In this document: piece by piece, positions 37,415 through 44,676 of the stretch | How positions within the stretch are numbered: position 1 is the first letter of the stretch | Layout: each line of letters begins with the position of its first letter | Origin: Pseudomonadales bacterium | GTDB taxonomy: Bacteria; Pseudomonadota; Gammaproteobacteria; Pseudomonadales; Azotimanducaceae | DNA: 64,000 nt | NCBI GenBank assembly: GCA_012103505.1 | Contig: WLWP01000001.1 | Span: 3,658,001 to 3,722,000, forward strand | Reading direction: 5' to 3' | Position numbers and translations under genes: made by a program | The notes under the pieces: model-generated | Seen by the model: only the letters and a program-made list of their open reading frames with translations | Told to the model about the DNA's origin: nothing | Databases searched by the model: none

Positions 37415-37507
37415 CGAGAGCATCGACTTGACGACTGACAGCAGTCCTCACTTCGCTTCCGCTCCGCTGCGGCTCTGTCAATCGCCAGTCATACTGTGGT
37501 GTTAGGC
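37409..37507 (+). repeat. attC 16 (99 bp)
   Basis: GCCTAAC at 37409 to GTTAGGC at 37501-37507. Confidence 0.92.
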
Positions 37508-37514
37508 GTCTTGA

Positions 37515-37892
37515 GTGACTAGATCCAGTAAGAGACTAAAACCCCTAGTTTGTGCGGTACCAACGATTTGGCTCTTCGCGACAGCATACGCGAATGTTCG
37601 TATTCTCTTCTCTGATCACCCCTACTTGGATCAGCTCGGATCCCTTCAGTACTTTCTTACCTCCTCAATGTTATTCCTGGTCACGCTAGTAGCGGTTGTC
37701 AGCATAATGAGGGACTACCTTGCCACTGGTTATGTTTGCCTAGCTCTACTTGCTTCTTATCAGCTATACATCATAGGCGGTGAGGTACTAAGAGACTCAT
37801 TCCATCCGATCTATCTCGCGATACCGGGAACATTGTTTTTGGCGTACTCTGTTTCATCGTTCTACGTGTACGGTGCAAAAAAACAAAAGTGA
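37515..37892 (+). CDS. cassette 17: four-TM membrane protein
   Basis: 125 residues from GTG 37515. Helices: VCAVPTIWLFATAYA, YFLTSSMLFLVTLVAVVSI, YVCLALLASYQLYII and IYLAIPGTLFLAYSVSSFYVY. No family recognised. The first 48 bp of this cassette occur again at 46244, where the rest is missing, so a second copy once existed in the array. Confidence 0.65.
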   Translation: MTRSSKRLKPLVCAVPTIWLFATAYANVRILFSDHPYLDQLGSLQYFLTSSMLFLVTLVAVVSIMRDYLATGYVCLALLASYQLYIIGGEVLRDSFHPIYLAIPGTLFLAYSVSSFYVYGAKKQK

Positions 37893-37902
37893 ACATGACG
37901 AC

Positions 37903-37999
37903 GCCTAACGAAAAGTTGGAGTGGAATGTTGACAGATGACCTCCCTTCGCTGTCGCTCCGGTCAGTCCCCGTCAACATCCACTCAACACCGCGTTAGGC
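37903..37999 (+). repeat. attC 17 (97 bp)
   Basis: GCCTAAC at 37903 to GTTAGGC at 37993-37999. Confidence 0.92.
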
Positions 38000-38005
38000 C
38001 TCTAG

Positions 38006-38035
38006 ATGTGTCTATCCAGCGACCAGAGGTACTGA
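38006..38035 (+). CDS. micro leader ORF of cassette 18 (9 codons)
   Basis: ATG 38006 reads MCLSSDQRY and stops at TGA 38033-38035, sharing one base with the gene's ATG (TGATG). Confidence 0.45.
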   Translation: MCLSSDQRY

Positions 38036-38592
38036 TGAACCAACGATTAAGTAGCTGGCTACAGGTCATCGGTAACTTCGCATTACTTGTCGGCTTGGGA
38101 TTGGTAGCAATTCAGATTAATCAGGCAACCGAGTTAACTCGTATCCAAATGGACAACCAGTGGCTTGGCCGGGCGGATCAACGTCTGATTGCCTTTTTAG
38201 GTGAAGACCCAAGCGTTGTGCTTGCAAAGGCCATAGATTCTCCCAATGAGCTAACAACCGCTGATATTCTAGTTCTGGACAATTTCATACAGACTTATGT
38301 GGACTACTGGTACACGATAAAAAGAAACGCGGATCTGGGACTAGTGGCTGATGCAAGGTGGCGGGAAGTCATCGGATTGGGTACCAACAACTACGCGTTC
38401 GGTCATGAATTTGGACAAGCCTGGTGGAAGAATTTTGAACAGCATGGTGCTAAATGGGGAGGAGACGCAGAATTTACTACAGTAATGTCGGAGGCAGTAA
38501 GACAGGCGAAACCCACTTTCATGCGTGGGTGGATACAAGGTATACGCCAAAATCTAGGGGAGCAAAAAAGTAGTGCCGCAGACGACCTCTAG
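38035..38592 (+). CDS. cassette 18: single-TM cassette family protein (member 7)
   Basis: 185 residues, a longer member. LQVIGNFALLVGLGLVAIQI is the membrane helix, followed by NQATELTRIQMDNQWLGRAD. Mid-protein AKAIDSPNELTTADILVLDN and FIQTYVDYWYTIKRNADLG recall members 8, 10 and 15 (KAIDNPARLTR; YKSCVSPEKLTE; KACIDPSQLV). The C-terminal QAWWKNFEQHG has the paired Trp. The start overlaps the leader stop. Function unknown. Confidence 0.76.
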   Translation: MNQRLSSWLQVIGNFALLVGLGLVAIQINQATELTRIQMDNQWLGRADQRLIAFLGEDPSVVLAKAIDSPNELTTADILVLDNFIQTYVDYWYTIKRNADLGLVADARWREVIGLGTNNYAFGHEFGQAWWKNFEQHGAKWGGDAEFTTVMSEAVRQAKPTFMRGWIQGIRQNLGEQKSSAADDL

Positions 38593-38651
38593 ATTCAGAT
38601 TCGAAAGGCAACTCGTGACACACGTTCCTGCTGCCGAGGGGTTCATTCGAC

Positions 38652-38699
38652 GCCTAACGTATAGTTGGAGTGGATGGCCTGACTGCTGCCTCCTTTCGC
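38652..38699 (+). repeat. attC 18, left half only
   Basis: GCCTAAC at 38652 and the left arm TTGGAGTGG run to about 38699, then jump straight into the coding part of the next gene. No right core is present. Confidence 0.78.
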
Positions 38700-39116
38700 G
38701 CCATCAAAGGCTCAACACTCAATTCGATCACTGAGCATAAACAGTTCGAAATTCGCTGGAGCAGTGAGATAGGCGAAGTCTACAGAAAAGCTATCGATAA
38801 CCCTGCTCGCCTAACTAGAGTCGAAGAGTTCATTATGGCTGATTGGCTCACCTCTTCGCTGGTCGCTAGAGAGAATGAGTGCTACCAATACCGTCAGGGC
38901 TTACTCGACAAAGACAACTGGGAGAGCTCTGAAAAGGCAGTTCGAATGGTTTTGGGCTTCGCATGGTCACGGAATTGGTGGGATGAGGTCGCACGGGTAA
39001 GTTTTGGCGACACATTCGTGGATTACGTAAACGAGAACCTCATAGAGAACGTCACTGACTATGGTGAGTTATTATACAATGTCAGCTTCACAAGAGGAGC
39101 TTCAGATGACACCTAA
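38670..39116 (+). pseudogene. cassette 19: single-TM cassette family protein (member 8), 5' end replaced by attC
   Basis: From about 38700 the reading is a family protein without its membrane helix: HKQFEIRWSSEIGEVYRKA, IDNPARLTRVEEFIMADWL, RQGLLDKDNWESSEKAV, and the end motif NWWDEVARVSFGDTFVDYV. The frame is open into the attC half, so a chimeric 148-residue protein beginning MDGLTAASFR at GTG 38670 could be made. A deletion joining attC 18 to the inside of this cassette explains it. A membrane anchor is lacking. Confidence 0.72.
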
Positions 39117-39209
39117 CGAATGCATGGACTGGAACATTGACCGCTGGCTCCCCTTCGCTTCCGCTCCGGTCGCCATCCGTCAACGTCCAGTCATACAGTG
39201 GTGTTAGGC
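39111..39209 (+). repeat. attC 19 (99 bp)
   Basis: Left core ACCTAAC at 39111 (A for G), right core GTTAGGC at 39203-39209. Confidence 0.9.
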
Positions 39210-39238
39210 GCCTGATAAAGACGATCAATGACCGAAGG

Positions 39239-39274
39239 TTGATTTTGGAAACACAATACATACAATGTATGTAT
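39239..39274 (+). promoter_or_regulatory. brnTA promoter and operator, leaderless start
   Basis: TTGATT (39239-39244) and TACAAT (39261-39266) form a promoter with a 16-bp spacer. A perfect palindrome ATACATAC / GTATGTAT with a 3-bp centre covers 39256-39274 and includes the first bases of the toxin ATG at 39273. Transcription would start at or next to that ATG. Confidence 0.6.
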
Positions 39275-39557
39275 GATTAGTTTTGATTGGGATTCCAAAA
39301 AAGCCGCTTCAAATCTCAAGAGCCATGGGGTGTCATTCGAAGAGGCCGAGTCTGTGTTCTACGACGACTTTGCAGTCCAGTTCTTTGACGATGGCCATTC
39401 TTCGAAGGAAGATAGATTCGTTATGCTCGGCATAAGCAATGTCGCCCGGTTACTGACTGTTGTTCATTGTGTGCGTGAATCGGGCAGTATCATAAGAATC
39501 ATCTCCGCACGCAAAGCTACTAGGACTGAGTCTAATTACTATAAGGGCCCAATATGA
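39273..39557 (+). CDS. brnT: cassette 20: BrnT-type ribonuclease toxin
   Basis: 94 residues. ISFDWDSKKAASNLKSHGVS then FEEAESVFYDD, DRFVMLGIS and IRIISARKATRTESNYY are the BrnT family motifs (catalytic basic residues in the last). BrnT cleaves RNA and is held by BrnA. The stop overlaps the antitoxin ATG (ATGA). No ribosome site can precede the ATG if the promoter above is right. Confidence 0.92.
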   Translation: MISFDWDSKKAASNLKSHGVSFEEAESVFYDDFAVQFFDDGHSSKEDRFVMLGISNVARLLTVVHCVRESGSIIRIISARKATRTESNYYKGPI

Positions 39558-39784
39558 AAAAGGAATACGATTTCTCGAATATGAAAAGCCGCAAAAATCC
39601 ATTTGCCGCCAAACTCAAAAGACAAGTCACAATTCGTATGGGTGATGACGTTATTTCCTATTTCAAAACATTATCAGACGATACAGGCATACCCTATCAA
39701 ACACTCATCAACCTCTATCTGAGAGATTGTGTCGCTAATAACCGCAGACCAGATCTAACATGGAAAGCCAACAGCGCCGCCTAA
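39554..39784 (+). CDS. brnA: cassette 20: BrnA-type antitoxin
   Basis: 76 residues. KKEYDFSNMKSRKNPFAAKL then KRQVTIRMGDDVISYFKTLS and GIPYQTLINLYLRDC show a ribbon-helix-helix DNA-binding domain as in BrnA. It binds BrnT and represses the operon, probably at the palindrome 39256-39274. The TAA stop is that of the attC core. Confidence 0.92.
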   Translation: MKKEYDFSNMKSRKNPFAAKLKRQVTIRMGDDVISYFKTLSDDTGIPYQTLINLYLRDCVANNRRPDLTWKANSAA

Positions 39785-39875
39785 CGAGCAGTTGGAATGG
39801 AACGTATGACAGCCGCTTTGGCCTGCTTTCGCAGGCTGGCATTGCAGTCAACGTCCATTCAACACGGTGTTAGGC
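39779..39875 (+). repeat. attC 20 (97 bp)
   Basis: GCCTAAC at 39779 to GTTAGGC at 39869-39875. Confidence 0.92.
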
Positions 39876-40295
39876 GTCGAAGCTAGATTCGCCAGGCGTC
39901 GCGTTTTGCTTTGCCTCATCCTTCTGGCTGTTAGTCCATATCTATCGGCAGCACAAGACATACCATGCCCAACGTTCGAACGCCGCTCCGTGAACTGTAC
40001 ACAACAGACTCACCTGGGCTCTCCATCGCCGATTTCAATTCTTAGCACAGACCAGATCGAGGATTTCACAGTCGTTGATTCCACATCAGCAATATATGCG
40101 CAACATCCAAGTCCCATACCGCCAATGTGTCATCTGATCGGTACTATAGATAAGCAGATCGACCTATCTGATCACACCGATCAGAATATTGTCGTTTCCG
40201 TGTCTCAAATCGTCGACTATCTAGGTGCGAGCTTTGTTGCGTTTCAGAAACCACCTAGCAAAGAATGGAGCAAGATATATTCATGCATTCAATGA
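39867..40295 (+). CDS. cassette 21: secreted Cys-containing protein, start codon inside attC
   Basis: 142 residues if started at GTG 39867. The N-terminus has RRR followed by VLLCLILLAVSPYL and a likely cleavage after SAA, i.e. a signal peptide, then a mature part with four cysteines (CPTFERRSVNC, CHLIG, SCIQ). The only plausible initiation codons are the GTG formed by the last bases of the preceding attC (GTG-TTAGGC) or a TTG at 39909 inside the signal peptide. If the GTG is used, the upstream cassette's attC supplies it. No family recognised. Confidence 0.55.
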   Translation: MLGVEARFARRRVLLCLILLAVSPYLSAAQDIPCPTFERRSVNCTQQTHLGSPSPISILSTDQIEDFTVVDSTSAIYAQHPSPIPPMCHLIGTIDKQIDLSDHTDQNIVVSVSQIVDYLGASFVAFQKPPSKEWSKIYSCIQ

Positions 40296-40299
40296 CGAC

Positions 40300-40396
40300 G
40301 CCTAACGAGTATATGGAGTGAAACGTATGACAGCCGTCTCCTTTCGCTAGCGCTCCAGACTTGGCCGTCAAGCCACCACACAACATGGTGCTGGGC
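40300..40396 (+). repeat. attC 21 (97 bp, degenerate right core)
   Basis: GCCTAAC at 40300; right core GCTGGGC at 40390-40396 differs at two positions. Confidence 0.8.
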
Positions 40397-40408
40397 GGGT
40401 TAGCCGCA

Positions 40409-40804
40409 TCATGCTAAAGCTGAACGAAGGCCCATATGATCGATCATCGGCTGGAAGTCCCGATCACGAAATAAAAGAGGTAGCGATTCATCTACGCAAT
40501 ATGTTCCGATGATCAGATCGTTCGTTTTACGGATGGTGACGCCCTTCTTCCTTAGTGCGCGATAGCTATCGGCTGCTCTGACAGCGCGATCACGACCTAG
40601 CAGTTCAAATAGCGTGAGCTCGAGCATCAAGTCTTTAACTTTTCTATATTCTGAGTCGCTTCGAAATCCTTGTAGCACTTCGGTCAGGATTAAATCACCA
40701 ATACCGAGTGGCTCTACCCCTAGTATCGAATCGAGGAAGTCTGTTTCGGTTGTAGGTGTTCCATTGAAATAGTCTATCCAAACACTGGAATCAACGAGGA
40801 TCAC
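40409..40804 (-). CDS. vapC: cassette 22 (reversed): VapC-type PIN domain toxin
   Basis: 131 residues from GTG 40804, overlapping the VapB stop (GTGA). MILVDSSVWIDYFNG carries the first PIN acidic residue, LTEVLQGF the second, and KTNDLIIGTYCVDESLPLLFRDRDF the remaining ones. PIN toxins cleave tRNA or rRNA. The module is on the strand opposite to nearly all other cassettes and has its own promoter. Confidence 0.93.
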   Translation of the reverse strand: MILVDSSVWIDYFNGTPTTETDFLDSILGVEPLGIGDLILTEVLQGFRSDSEYRKVKDLMLELTLFELLGRDRAVRAADSYRALRKKGVTIRKTNDLIIGTYCVDESLPLLFRDRDFQPMIDHMGLRSALA

Positions 40805-40998
40805 GCGGCACTATTTCGCATCTCTTCAAGATCGCCCGTCCACGTTACCTTTCCGCGCATTGACCTAAAGTTCTTTTGCTTATTTAGCTTTACTAACGCC
40901 GCCAGCCCCAGCTCCACAGCCTCGCGTTTTGTTTTTGCGCCGGTAGCCTCGATAGCCTCCGCAAGAAGCTTTTCATCAATTACTATGTTCGTTCGCAT
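40801..40998 (-). CDS. vapB: cassette 22 (reversed): VapB-type antitoxin
   Basis: 65 residues from ATG 40998. MRTNIVIDEKLLAEAIEATG then AKTKREAVELGLAALVKLNK is the ribbon-helix-helix of the VapB (type II, DUF2191-like) family; the tail GKVTWTGDLEEMR binds the toxin. A start at 41025 is open but would place codons over the operator, so 40998 is preferred. Confidence 0.9.
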   Translation of the reverse strand: MRTNIVIDEKLLAEAIEATGAKTKREAVELGLAALVKLNKQKNFRSMRGKVTWTGDLEEMRNSAA

Positions 40999-41010
40999 GG
41001 TCAATCCAAT

Positions 41011-41033
41011 GTGTATGCAATACACTTATTATA
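41011..41033 (-). promoter_or_regulatory. vapBC promoter -10 and operator
   Basis: On the minus strand a consensus TATAAT (41033-41028) is followed by the palindrome GTGTAT-n3-ATACAC (41011-41025) in the leader of vapB. It fits autoregulation by VapBC. Confidence 0.6.
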
Positions 41034-41096
41034 CACATCAAACGCCCGTATGCAGTTCATAGACGTCGCGACGAATGTGGCGCAGTATCACGAAAT

Positions 41097-41128
41097 CATG
41101 CTTCGACCCGCACCTATCACCAGCTTCC
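41097..41128 (+). repeat. 32-bp extension element d, next to attC 22
   Basis: CATGCTTCGACC then CGCACCTATCACCAGCTTCC, ending at the left core. Here it follows the 5' end of a reversed gene, so it is not tied to a gene's 3' end. Confidence 0.62.
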
Positions 41129-41213
41129 GCCTAACGTGGAGTGGATGGCCTGACTGCTGCCTCCTACCGCTCCCGTCGCGGCCGTCAAGCTACCACTCAA
41201 CATGGTGATAGGT
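41129..41213 (+). repeat. attC 22 (85 bp, degenerate)
   Basis: GCCTAAC at 41129; right core GATAGGT at 41207-41213 has two changes. GTG-type with part of the left arm missing. Confidence 0.78.
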
Positions 41214-41291
41214 GGCTGGAGAGACTGTTATGAAGCGGGTTGATCGTGCAGCGATTATACGAATACCAAATCAGACTATCGAGAGTACATA

Positions 41292-41681
41292 GTGATCGGA
41301 TACGAAGCAGTCTCAGGGTTCAATGATTTAGTTGCCAATTTAAACAATCTCCTCTTTGGCTACATTAGCATTCTCTCGGCTTTTCTGATCATGAGCTATT
41401 TCGCTGCAGGCAAACTTAGCAACGGATTAGCGCTAATTGTGATAGTTCTTTTTTCTCTAGCTTGTCTGATGCTTATCATTCAATTCAACTTCATGAAGAC
41501 TGACATGGAACATCTCTTCCGACACATAATTGATCTGAAAGCAGCAGGAGATCCAACCGTAAGTTGGTTCGGCCATAATCCAGGGTGGGCTGTTGGAGTG
41601 TTAACGATTATTCAGAACCTAGTTACAATCGGTGGTTACGTTGGGTGCCTACTATTCTTTTTTAGCAACAAAAAGAAATAG
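41292..41681 (+). CDS. cassette 23: three-TM membrane protein
   Basis: 129 residues from GTG 41292. Layout: an N-terminal GYEAVSGFNDLVANLNNLL, two adjacent helices (YISILSAFLIMSYFAAG and ALIVIVLFSLACLMLII), a polar loop of about 40 residues (DMEHLFRHIIDLKAAGD), and a last helix (VTIGGYVGCLLFFF). The cassette 25 protein has the same order. Two truncated ORFs at 53071 and 55182 begin in a similar way. No function known. Confidence 0.66.
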   Translation: MIGYEAVSGFNDLVANLNNLLFGYISILSAFLIMSYFAAGKLSNGLALIVIVLFSLACLMLIIQFNFMKTDMEHLFRHIIDLKAAGDPTVSWFGHNPGWAVGVLTIIQNLVTIGGYVGCLLFFFSNKKK

Positions 41682-41692
41682 AGGAGCAGTAA

Positions 41693-41721
41693 GATACACA
41701 CTGCACTTATTTCTAGCTCCC
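41693..41721 (+). repeat. partial extension element next to attC 23
   Basis: ACACTGCACTTATTTCTAG then CTCCC precede the left core; clearly related to but weaker than the other copies, and here beside a GAG-type site. Confidence 0.4.
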
Positions 41722-41818
41722 GCCTAACGAGCAGTTCGAACGGACGCATTGGCGGCCAGACGTTCGTGCTCCCGCACGCCCACCTGCCAGTCAAGCGTCG
41801 CTCTACATGGTGTTAGGC
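41722..41818 (+). repeat. attC 23 (97 bp)
   Basis: GCCTAAC at 41722 to GTTAGGC at 41812-41818. Confidence 0.9.
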
Positions 41819-41826
41819 GTCACGGC

Positions 41827-42354
41827 ATGAGTATTCAAGATTTAGGGGCAATCGGAGAACTATTAGCCGCAATCGCTACACTTGCGACACTCATATATCT
41901 CGCGCTCCAGATTAAACAGAACACAACTGCTGTTCAAAGCAGCGTCGCAGACAGCATGATCAATTCGGCACAAGCGACCATGTCCACAATTACTGGCTCC
42001 GCTGCCAATGCTCATGTGTTCAACGTTGGTGCTACCGATTATGACTCCTTAACCGCCGACCAACAGGTGCAGTATCGATATATTATCGTTTCGCTCCTGA
42101 ACACCTCTGACCTTATGTATTGGAACTTTCGTCGCGGGACACTCGACCACGAGCTATGGTCCAGACAAGCGACATGGATAACGGCATGGCTGTCCCACCC
42201 TGTTGGGCTCGAATTATGGGATGGATACAAAACATTCCTAACACCAGCATTCTCTGAATACGTGAATCAACATCTTCGTGTAAAAACACAAGAAATTTCA
42301 GATGCCGTGAAGAAGTACGAACAACACAATAGGGGTGTTACAAGTGACGCCTAA
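41827..42354 (+). CDS. cassette 24: single-TM cassette family protein (member 9)
   Basis: 175 residues from ATG 41827. MSIQDLGAIGELLAAIATLA then TLIYLALQIKQN is the family start; the tail has HPVGLELWDGYKTFLTPAFS and EYVNQHL, the end motif with a single Trp. Very close at the N-terminus to the cassette 34 protein, whose start codon is ATA. Ends SDA with the attC stop. Function unknown. Confidence 0.78.
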   Translation: MSIQDLGAIGELLAAIATLATLIYLALQIKQNTTAVQSSVADSMINSAQATMSTITGSAANAHVFNVGATDYDSLTADQQVQYRYIIVSLLNTSDLMYWNFRRGTLDHELWSRQATWITAWLSHPVGLELWDGYKTFLTPAFSEYVNQHLRVKTQEISDAVKKYEQHNRGVTSDA

Positions 42355-42444
42355 CGAGCAGTTGGAGTGGAACATTGACAGTCTCTTTGGCGCGCGAACG
42401 CACGCTCGCATCGCTGCCAACGTCCACTCAACACGGTGTTAGGC
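42349..42444 (+). repeat. attC 24 (96 bp)
   Basis: GCCTAAC at 42349 to GTTAGGC at 42438-42444. Confidence 0.92.
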
Positions 42445-42488
42445 GGATAGAACAACCGCCAGGACCCAACGGCGTTACAAGGAACAAA

Positions 42489-42905
42489 GTGACAGAATCA
42501 GAAATATGGGAAGTCATTCAGACAGGCAACGAAATATCAGTAATGCGTACGGAAGTATTCATTACCATTACAGTGGGTGTCTTAATTATTTCCACGATCG
42601 AAGCAATCAAATTCACGAAATCCTTGCTATTCATATTGCTCGGGACCTATCTTATTTTCGGCTACATAAACTTCACAATGCTCATAGCCGAAATGGAAAT
42701 ACTGGCTAGCGGGATCAATCAAATACGTTCAATGGTCGATGCTAACCAAGACGTCAGTTACATGGGTCACTACCTCGCATCTCAGGCTAACGCTCCAACG
42801 ACAAGGATTCTGATCCCCTTACTGCAAACCGCATTTTGGATAGTCACTGTTAGCACAATTTCTTATTCAATTTGGCGCTACATCCGCTCAAACAAAAACT
42901 CATAA
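42489..42905 (+). CDS. cassette 25: three-TM membrane protein
   Basis: 138 residues from GTG 42489 with GGAACA upstream. TEVFITITVGVLIISTIEA and LLFILLGTYLIFGYINF are adjacent helices, then a polar loop (MEILASGINQIRSMVDAN) and a final helix (PLLQTAFWIVTVSTISYSIW). Same layout as cassette 23. Function unknown. Followed by extension element e. Confidence 0.66.
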   Translation: MTESEIWEVIQTGNEISVMRTEVFITITVGVLIISTIEAIKFTKSLLFILLGTYLIFGYINFTMLIAEMEILASGINQIRSMVDANQDVSYMGHYLASQANAPTTRILIPLLQTAFWIVTVSTISYSIWRYIRSNKNS

Positions 42906-42933
42906 ACGATAGAAAGGGAGATACACTCCGGAA

Positions 42934-42965
42934 CATGATTCTTACTGTACCCATCTCACGTCTCC
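42934..42965 (+). repeat. 32-bp extension element e, next to attC 25
   Basis: CATGATTCTTACTGTACCC then ATCTCACGTCTCC up to the left core. Confidence 0.62.
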
Positions 42966-43063
42966 GCCTAACGTGTAGTTGGAGTGGATGGCCTGACTGC
43001 TGCCTTCTTTCGCTACCGGTCCAGTCGTTGCTGTCAACGTCCACTCATATAGTGGTGCTAGGC
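42966..43063 (+). repeat. attC 25 (98 bp)
   Basis: GCCTAAC at 42966; right core GCTAGGC at 43057-43063. GTG-type left end, right part resembling the TCATAxAGTGGTG type: a hybrid. Confidence 0.86.
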
Positions 43064-43073
43064 CTCTGATAAA

Positions 43074-43575
43074 GTGCAAGAGAACCCCACCGAGATACTC
43101 CATACAATCGCTGAAGTCGCCATTGCATTTGTCGGCTTCTCAACCGTCGTTGCTGCACTGCGCGCCCGAAATGAAGCATCATTCAGAATCTATTCAATCC
43201 GTGATGTGGCCATCGTTGGACTTATCGTCTTGGTGGCGCCCTGCTTCCATTGACGGTCAATCTTTTCGTTGAGAGCTCCGAGAATGTTTGGCGGTACTCA
43301 AGCTTAGTTTTTTGTGTCGTGTGGATCATTTCCGCGAGCTGGGGAATTCGTAGCTACGGTCGCGCTGTACCTATAGACCAAAGACACGGAGCACTATGGG
43401 TAGGTCCTTTTTTGTTGGCAACGGATTCCTTCTGTACAACGTGATTCTCCCCACAATTAAGTCGCCAGCTTACTATGTCGTTGCACTCCTCCTACTGTTG
43501 CTATTTATGTCGGTTAGTTTCGTCGTAGCAACTTTCCATAATCTAGGGGATAAAGATAATGCCGACGACGCCTAA
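43074..43575 (+). pseudogene. cassette 26: four-TM cassette family protein with two frameshifts
   Basis: From GTG 43074 the reading IAEVAIAFVGFSTVVAALRA matches the proteins at 54047, 59287 and 62536. It stops at 43251. Homology goes on in a second frame (LPLTVNLFVESSENVWRYSS, VVWIISASWGIRSYG) and then in a third (NGFLLYNVILPTIKS to DDA at 43575, the usual attC-supplied ending). Two indels, near 43235-43250 and 43420-43440, are needed. Confidence 0.72.
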
Positions 43576-43587
43576 TAAGTGTTAGGC
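43570..43587 (+). repeat. attC 26, collapsed (18 bp)
   Basis: GCCTAAT and GTTAGGC are only 4 bp apart (AAGT). The whole foldable centre is gone. The string TAAGTGTTAGGCGTCATG is shared with the end of the attI region. Confidence 0.72.
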
Positions 43588-43590
43588 GTC

Positions 43591-44124
43591 ATGAGCCAGA
43601 TTGACTCGCACACTCGTTTAGTGGATTGGATTCAGATGTTTACTGGTCTCGCGGTAATTGTCGGCTTAGTCCTTGTGATTTGGGAGCTCCAACAAACAAG
43701 AGAACTCGCTAGAGCCCAGCTTGCAGCAGATGGCTGGAATGAAATGATGGAAACCGGACGAAGTACCCTAAGCGAGACATTTGCTCAAGTTAGGTATAAG
43801 TCCTGCGTCTCTCCCGAGAAACTAACAGAAGCAGAAATCCAAGAAGTTCTTTCATGGTTCTACATACTTCGCAATGAAGCTGCTCGCATGAGGGGATACT
43901 CAAATATCGGCACGTACGAAATTACCTGGAGAGACCTCGCAAGAAACAACATCCGAGTTATCCTCGGTCACAAAGCGGGGCGCGCACAGTACGAAAAGGG
44001 TAAAGGCAATTGGTGGCCATGGTATGAAAAAATTGCGGACGAGATGATCGCGAAAAATCAGATAGGATCTTGTCGTGATTATCTTACCCCCATCATAGAG
44101 GCTACGCGAAAAGGTTCGGTATGA
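43591..44124 (+). CDS. cassette 27: single-TM cassette family protein (member 10)
   Basis: 177 residues. ATG 43591 directly follows GTTAGGCGTC. WIQMFTGLAVIVGLVLVIWE is the membrane helix, then LQQTRELARAQLAADGWNEM. KSCVSPEKLTEAEIQEVLSW and GNWWPWYEKIADEMI carry the mid-protein and C-terminal family features; GSCRDYLTP closes it. Closest in layout to members 7 and 15. Function unknown. Confidence 0.77.
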   Translation: MSQIDSHTRLVDWIQMFTGLAVIVGLVLVIWELQQTRELARAQLAADGWNEMMETGRSTLSETFAQVRYKSCVSPEKLTEAEIQEVLSWFYILRNEAARMRGYSNIGTYEITWRDLARNNIRVILGHKAGRAQYEKGKGNWWPWYEKIADEMIAKNQIGSCRDYLTPIIEATRKGSV

Positions 44125-44143
44125 CCTTAGATATGCAGCCGAC

Positions 44144-44242
44144 GCCTAACGATTGCATGGACTGGACGACTGACAGCAATACTCGTTTCGCTTCCGCTCC
44201 CCTCACGCCCTGTCAATCGCCAGTCATACAGTGGTGCTAGGC
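44144..44242 (+). repeat. attC 27 (99 bp)
   Basis: GCCTAAC at 44144; right core GCTAGGC at 44236-44242. Confidence 0.9.
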
Positions 44243-44246
44243 GGCT

Positions 44247-44564
44247 TTGCGCACTTTTTGTCCAGGCTGCAACGTTAGACTACCCAAAAGGTGGGATCGT
44301 ACATTACCCGACACTTATTCCTATGTTTGCTCCTGCGGGTTGTTCCTGAAATACAGATTTCCGTCTTGGATACCAAACACGATTCTGATCGCCTTCGGAC
44401 TTATTTTGAGCAATCACGTTCGAACCTCTGGATTTGGCTTCGAACTTTCACTCGTGGTTACCATCAGTCTAACTATGCTTATGGGAGGCGTCGCTTTTTA
44501 CATTTGTCATCTCCCTACTCCTTGCACAAGGCATGATGAAACAGGTTCATCTACAGATACATAA
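44247..44564 (+). CDS. cassette 28: zinc-ribbon membrane protein
   Basis: 105 residues from TTG 44247. An N-terminal CPGC and, 20 residues later, CSCG suggest a zinc ribbon; two helices follow (IPNTILIAFGLILSNHV and LSLVVTISLTMLMGGVAFYI), then a short polar tail. Start codon is uncertain because no ATG or GTG is available. No family recognised. Confidence 0.55.
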   Translation: MRTFCPGCNVRLPKRWDRTLPDTYSYVCSCGLFLKYRFPSWIPNTILIAFGLILSNHVRTSGFGFELSLVVTISLTMLMGGVAFYICHLPTPCTRHDETGSSTDT

Positions 44565-44607
44565 GTCCTTGCATTGACGCACAGCTACAAGCCGATATTC
44601 TGTTACT

Positions 44608-44639
44608 CATGAGTCGTACAGCACTTATCTCCAGCCCCC
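44608..44639 (+). repeat. 32-bp extension element f, next to attC 28
   Basis: CATGAGTCG then TACAGCACTTATCTCCAG then CCCCC up to the left core. Confidence 0.65.
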
Positions 44640-44664
44640 GCCTAACGTGTAGTTGGAGTGGAAT
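44640..44664 (+). repeat. attC 28, left half only
   Basis: GCCTAACGTGTAGTTGGAG then TGGA is followed within 15 bp by the next gene; no right core. Confidence 0.75.
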
Positions 44665-44676
44665 GGAGCGATCGCC

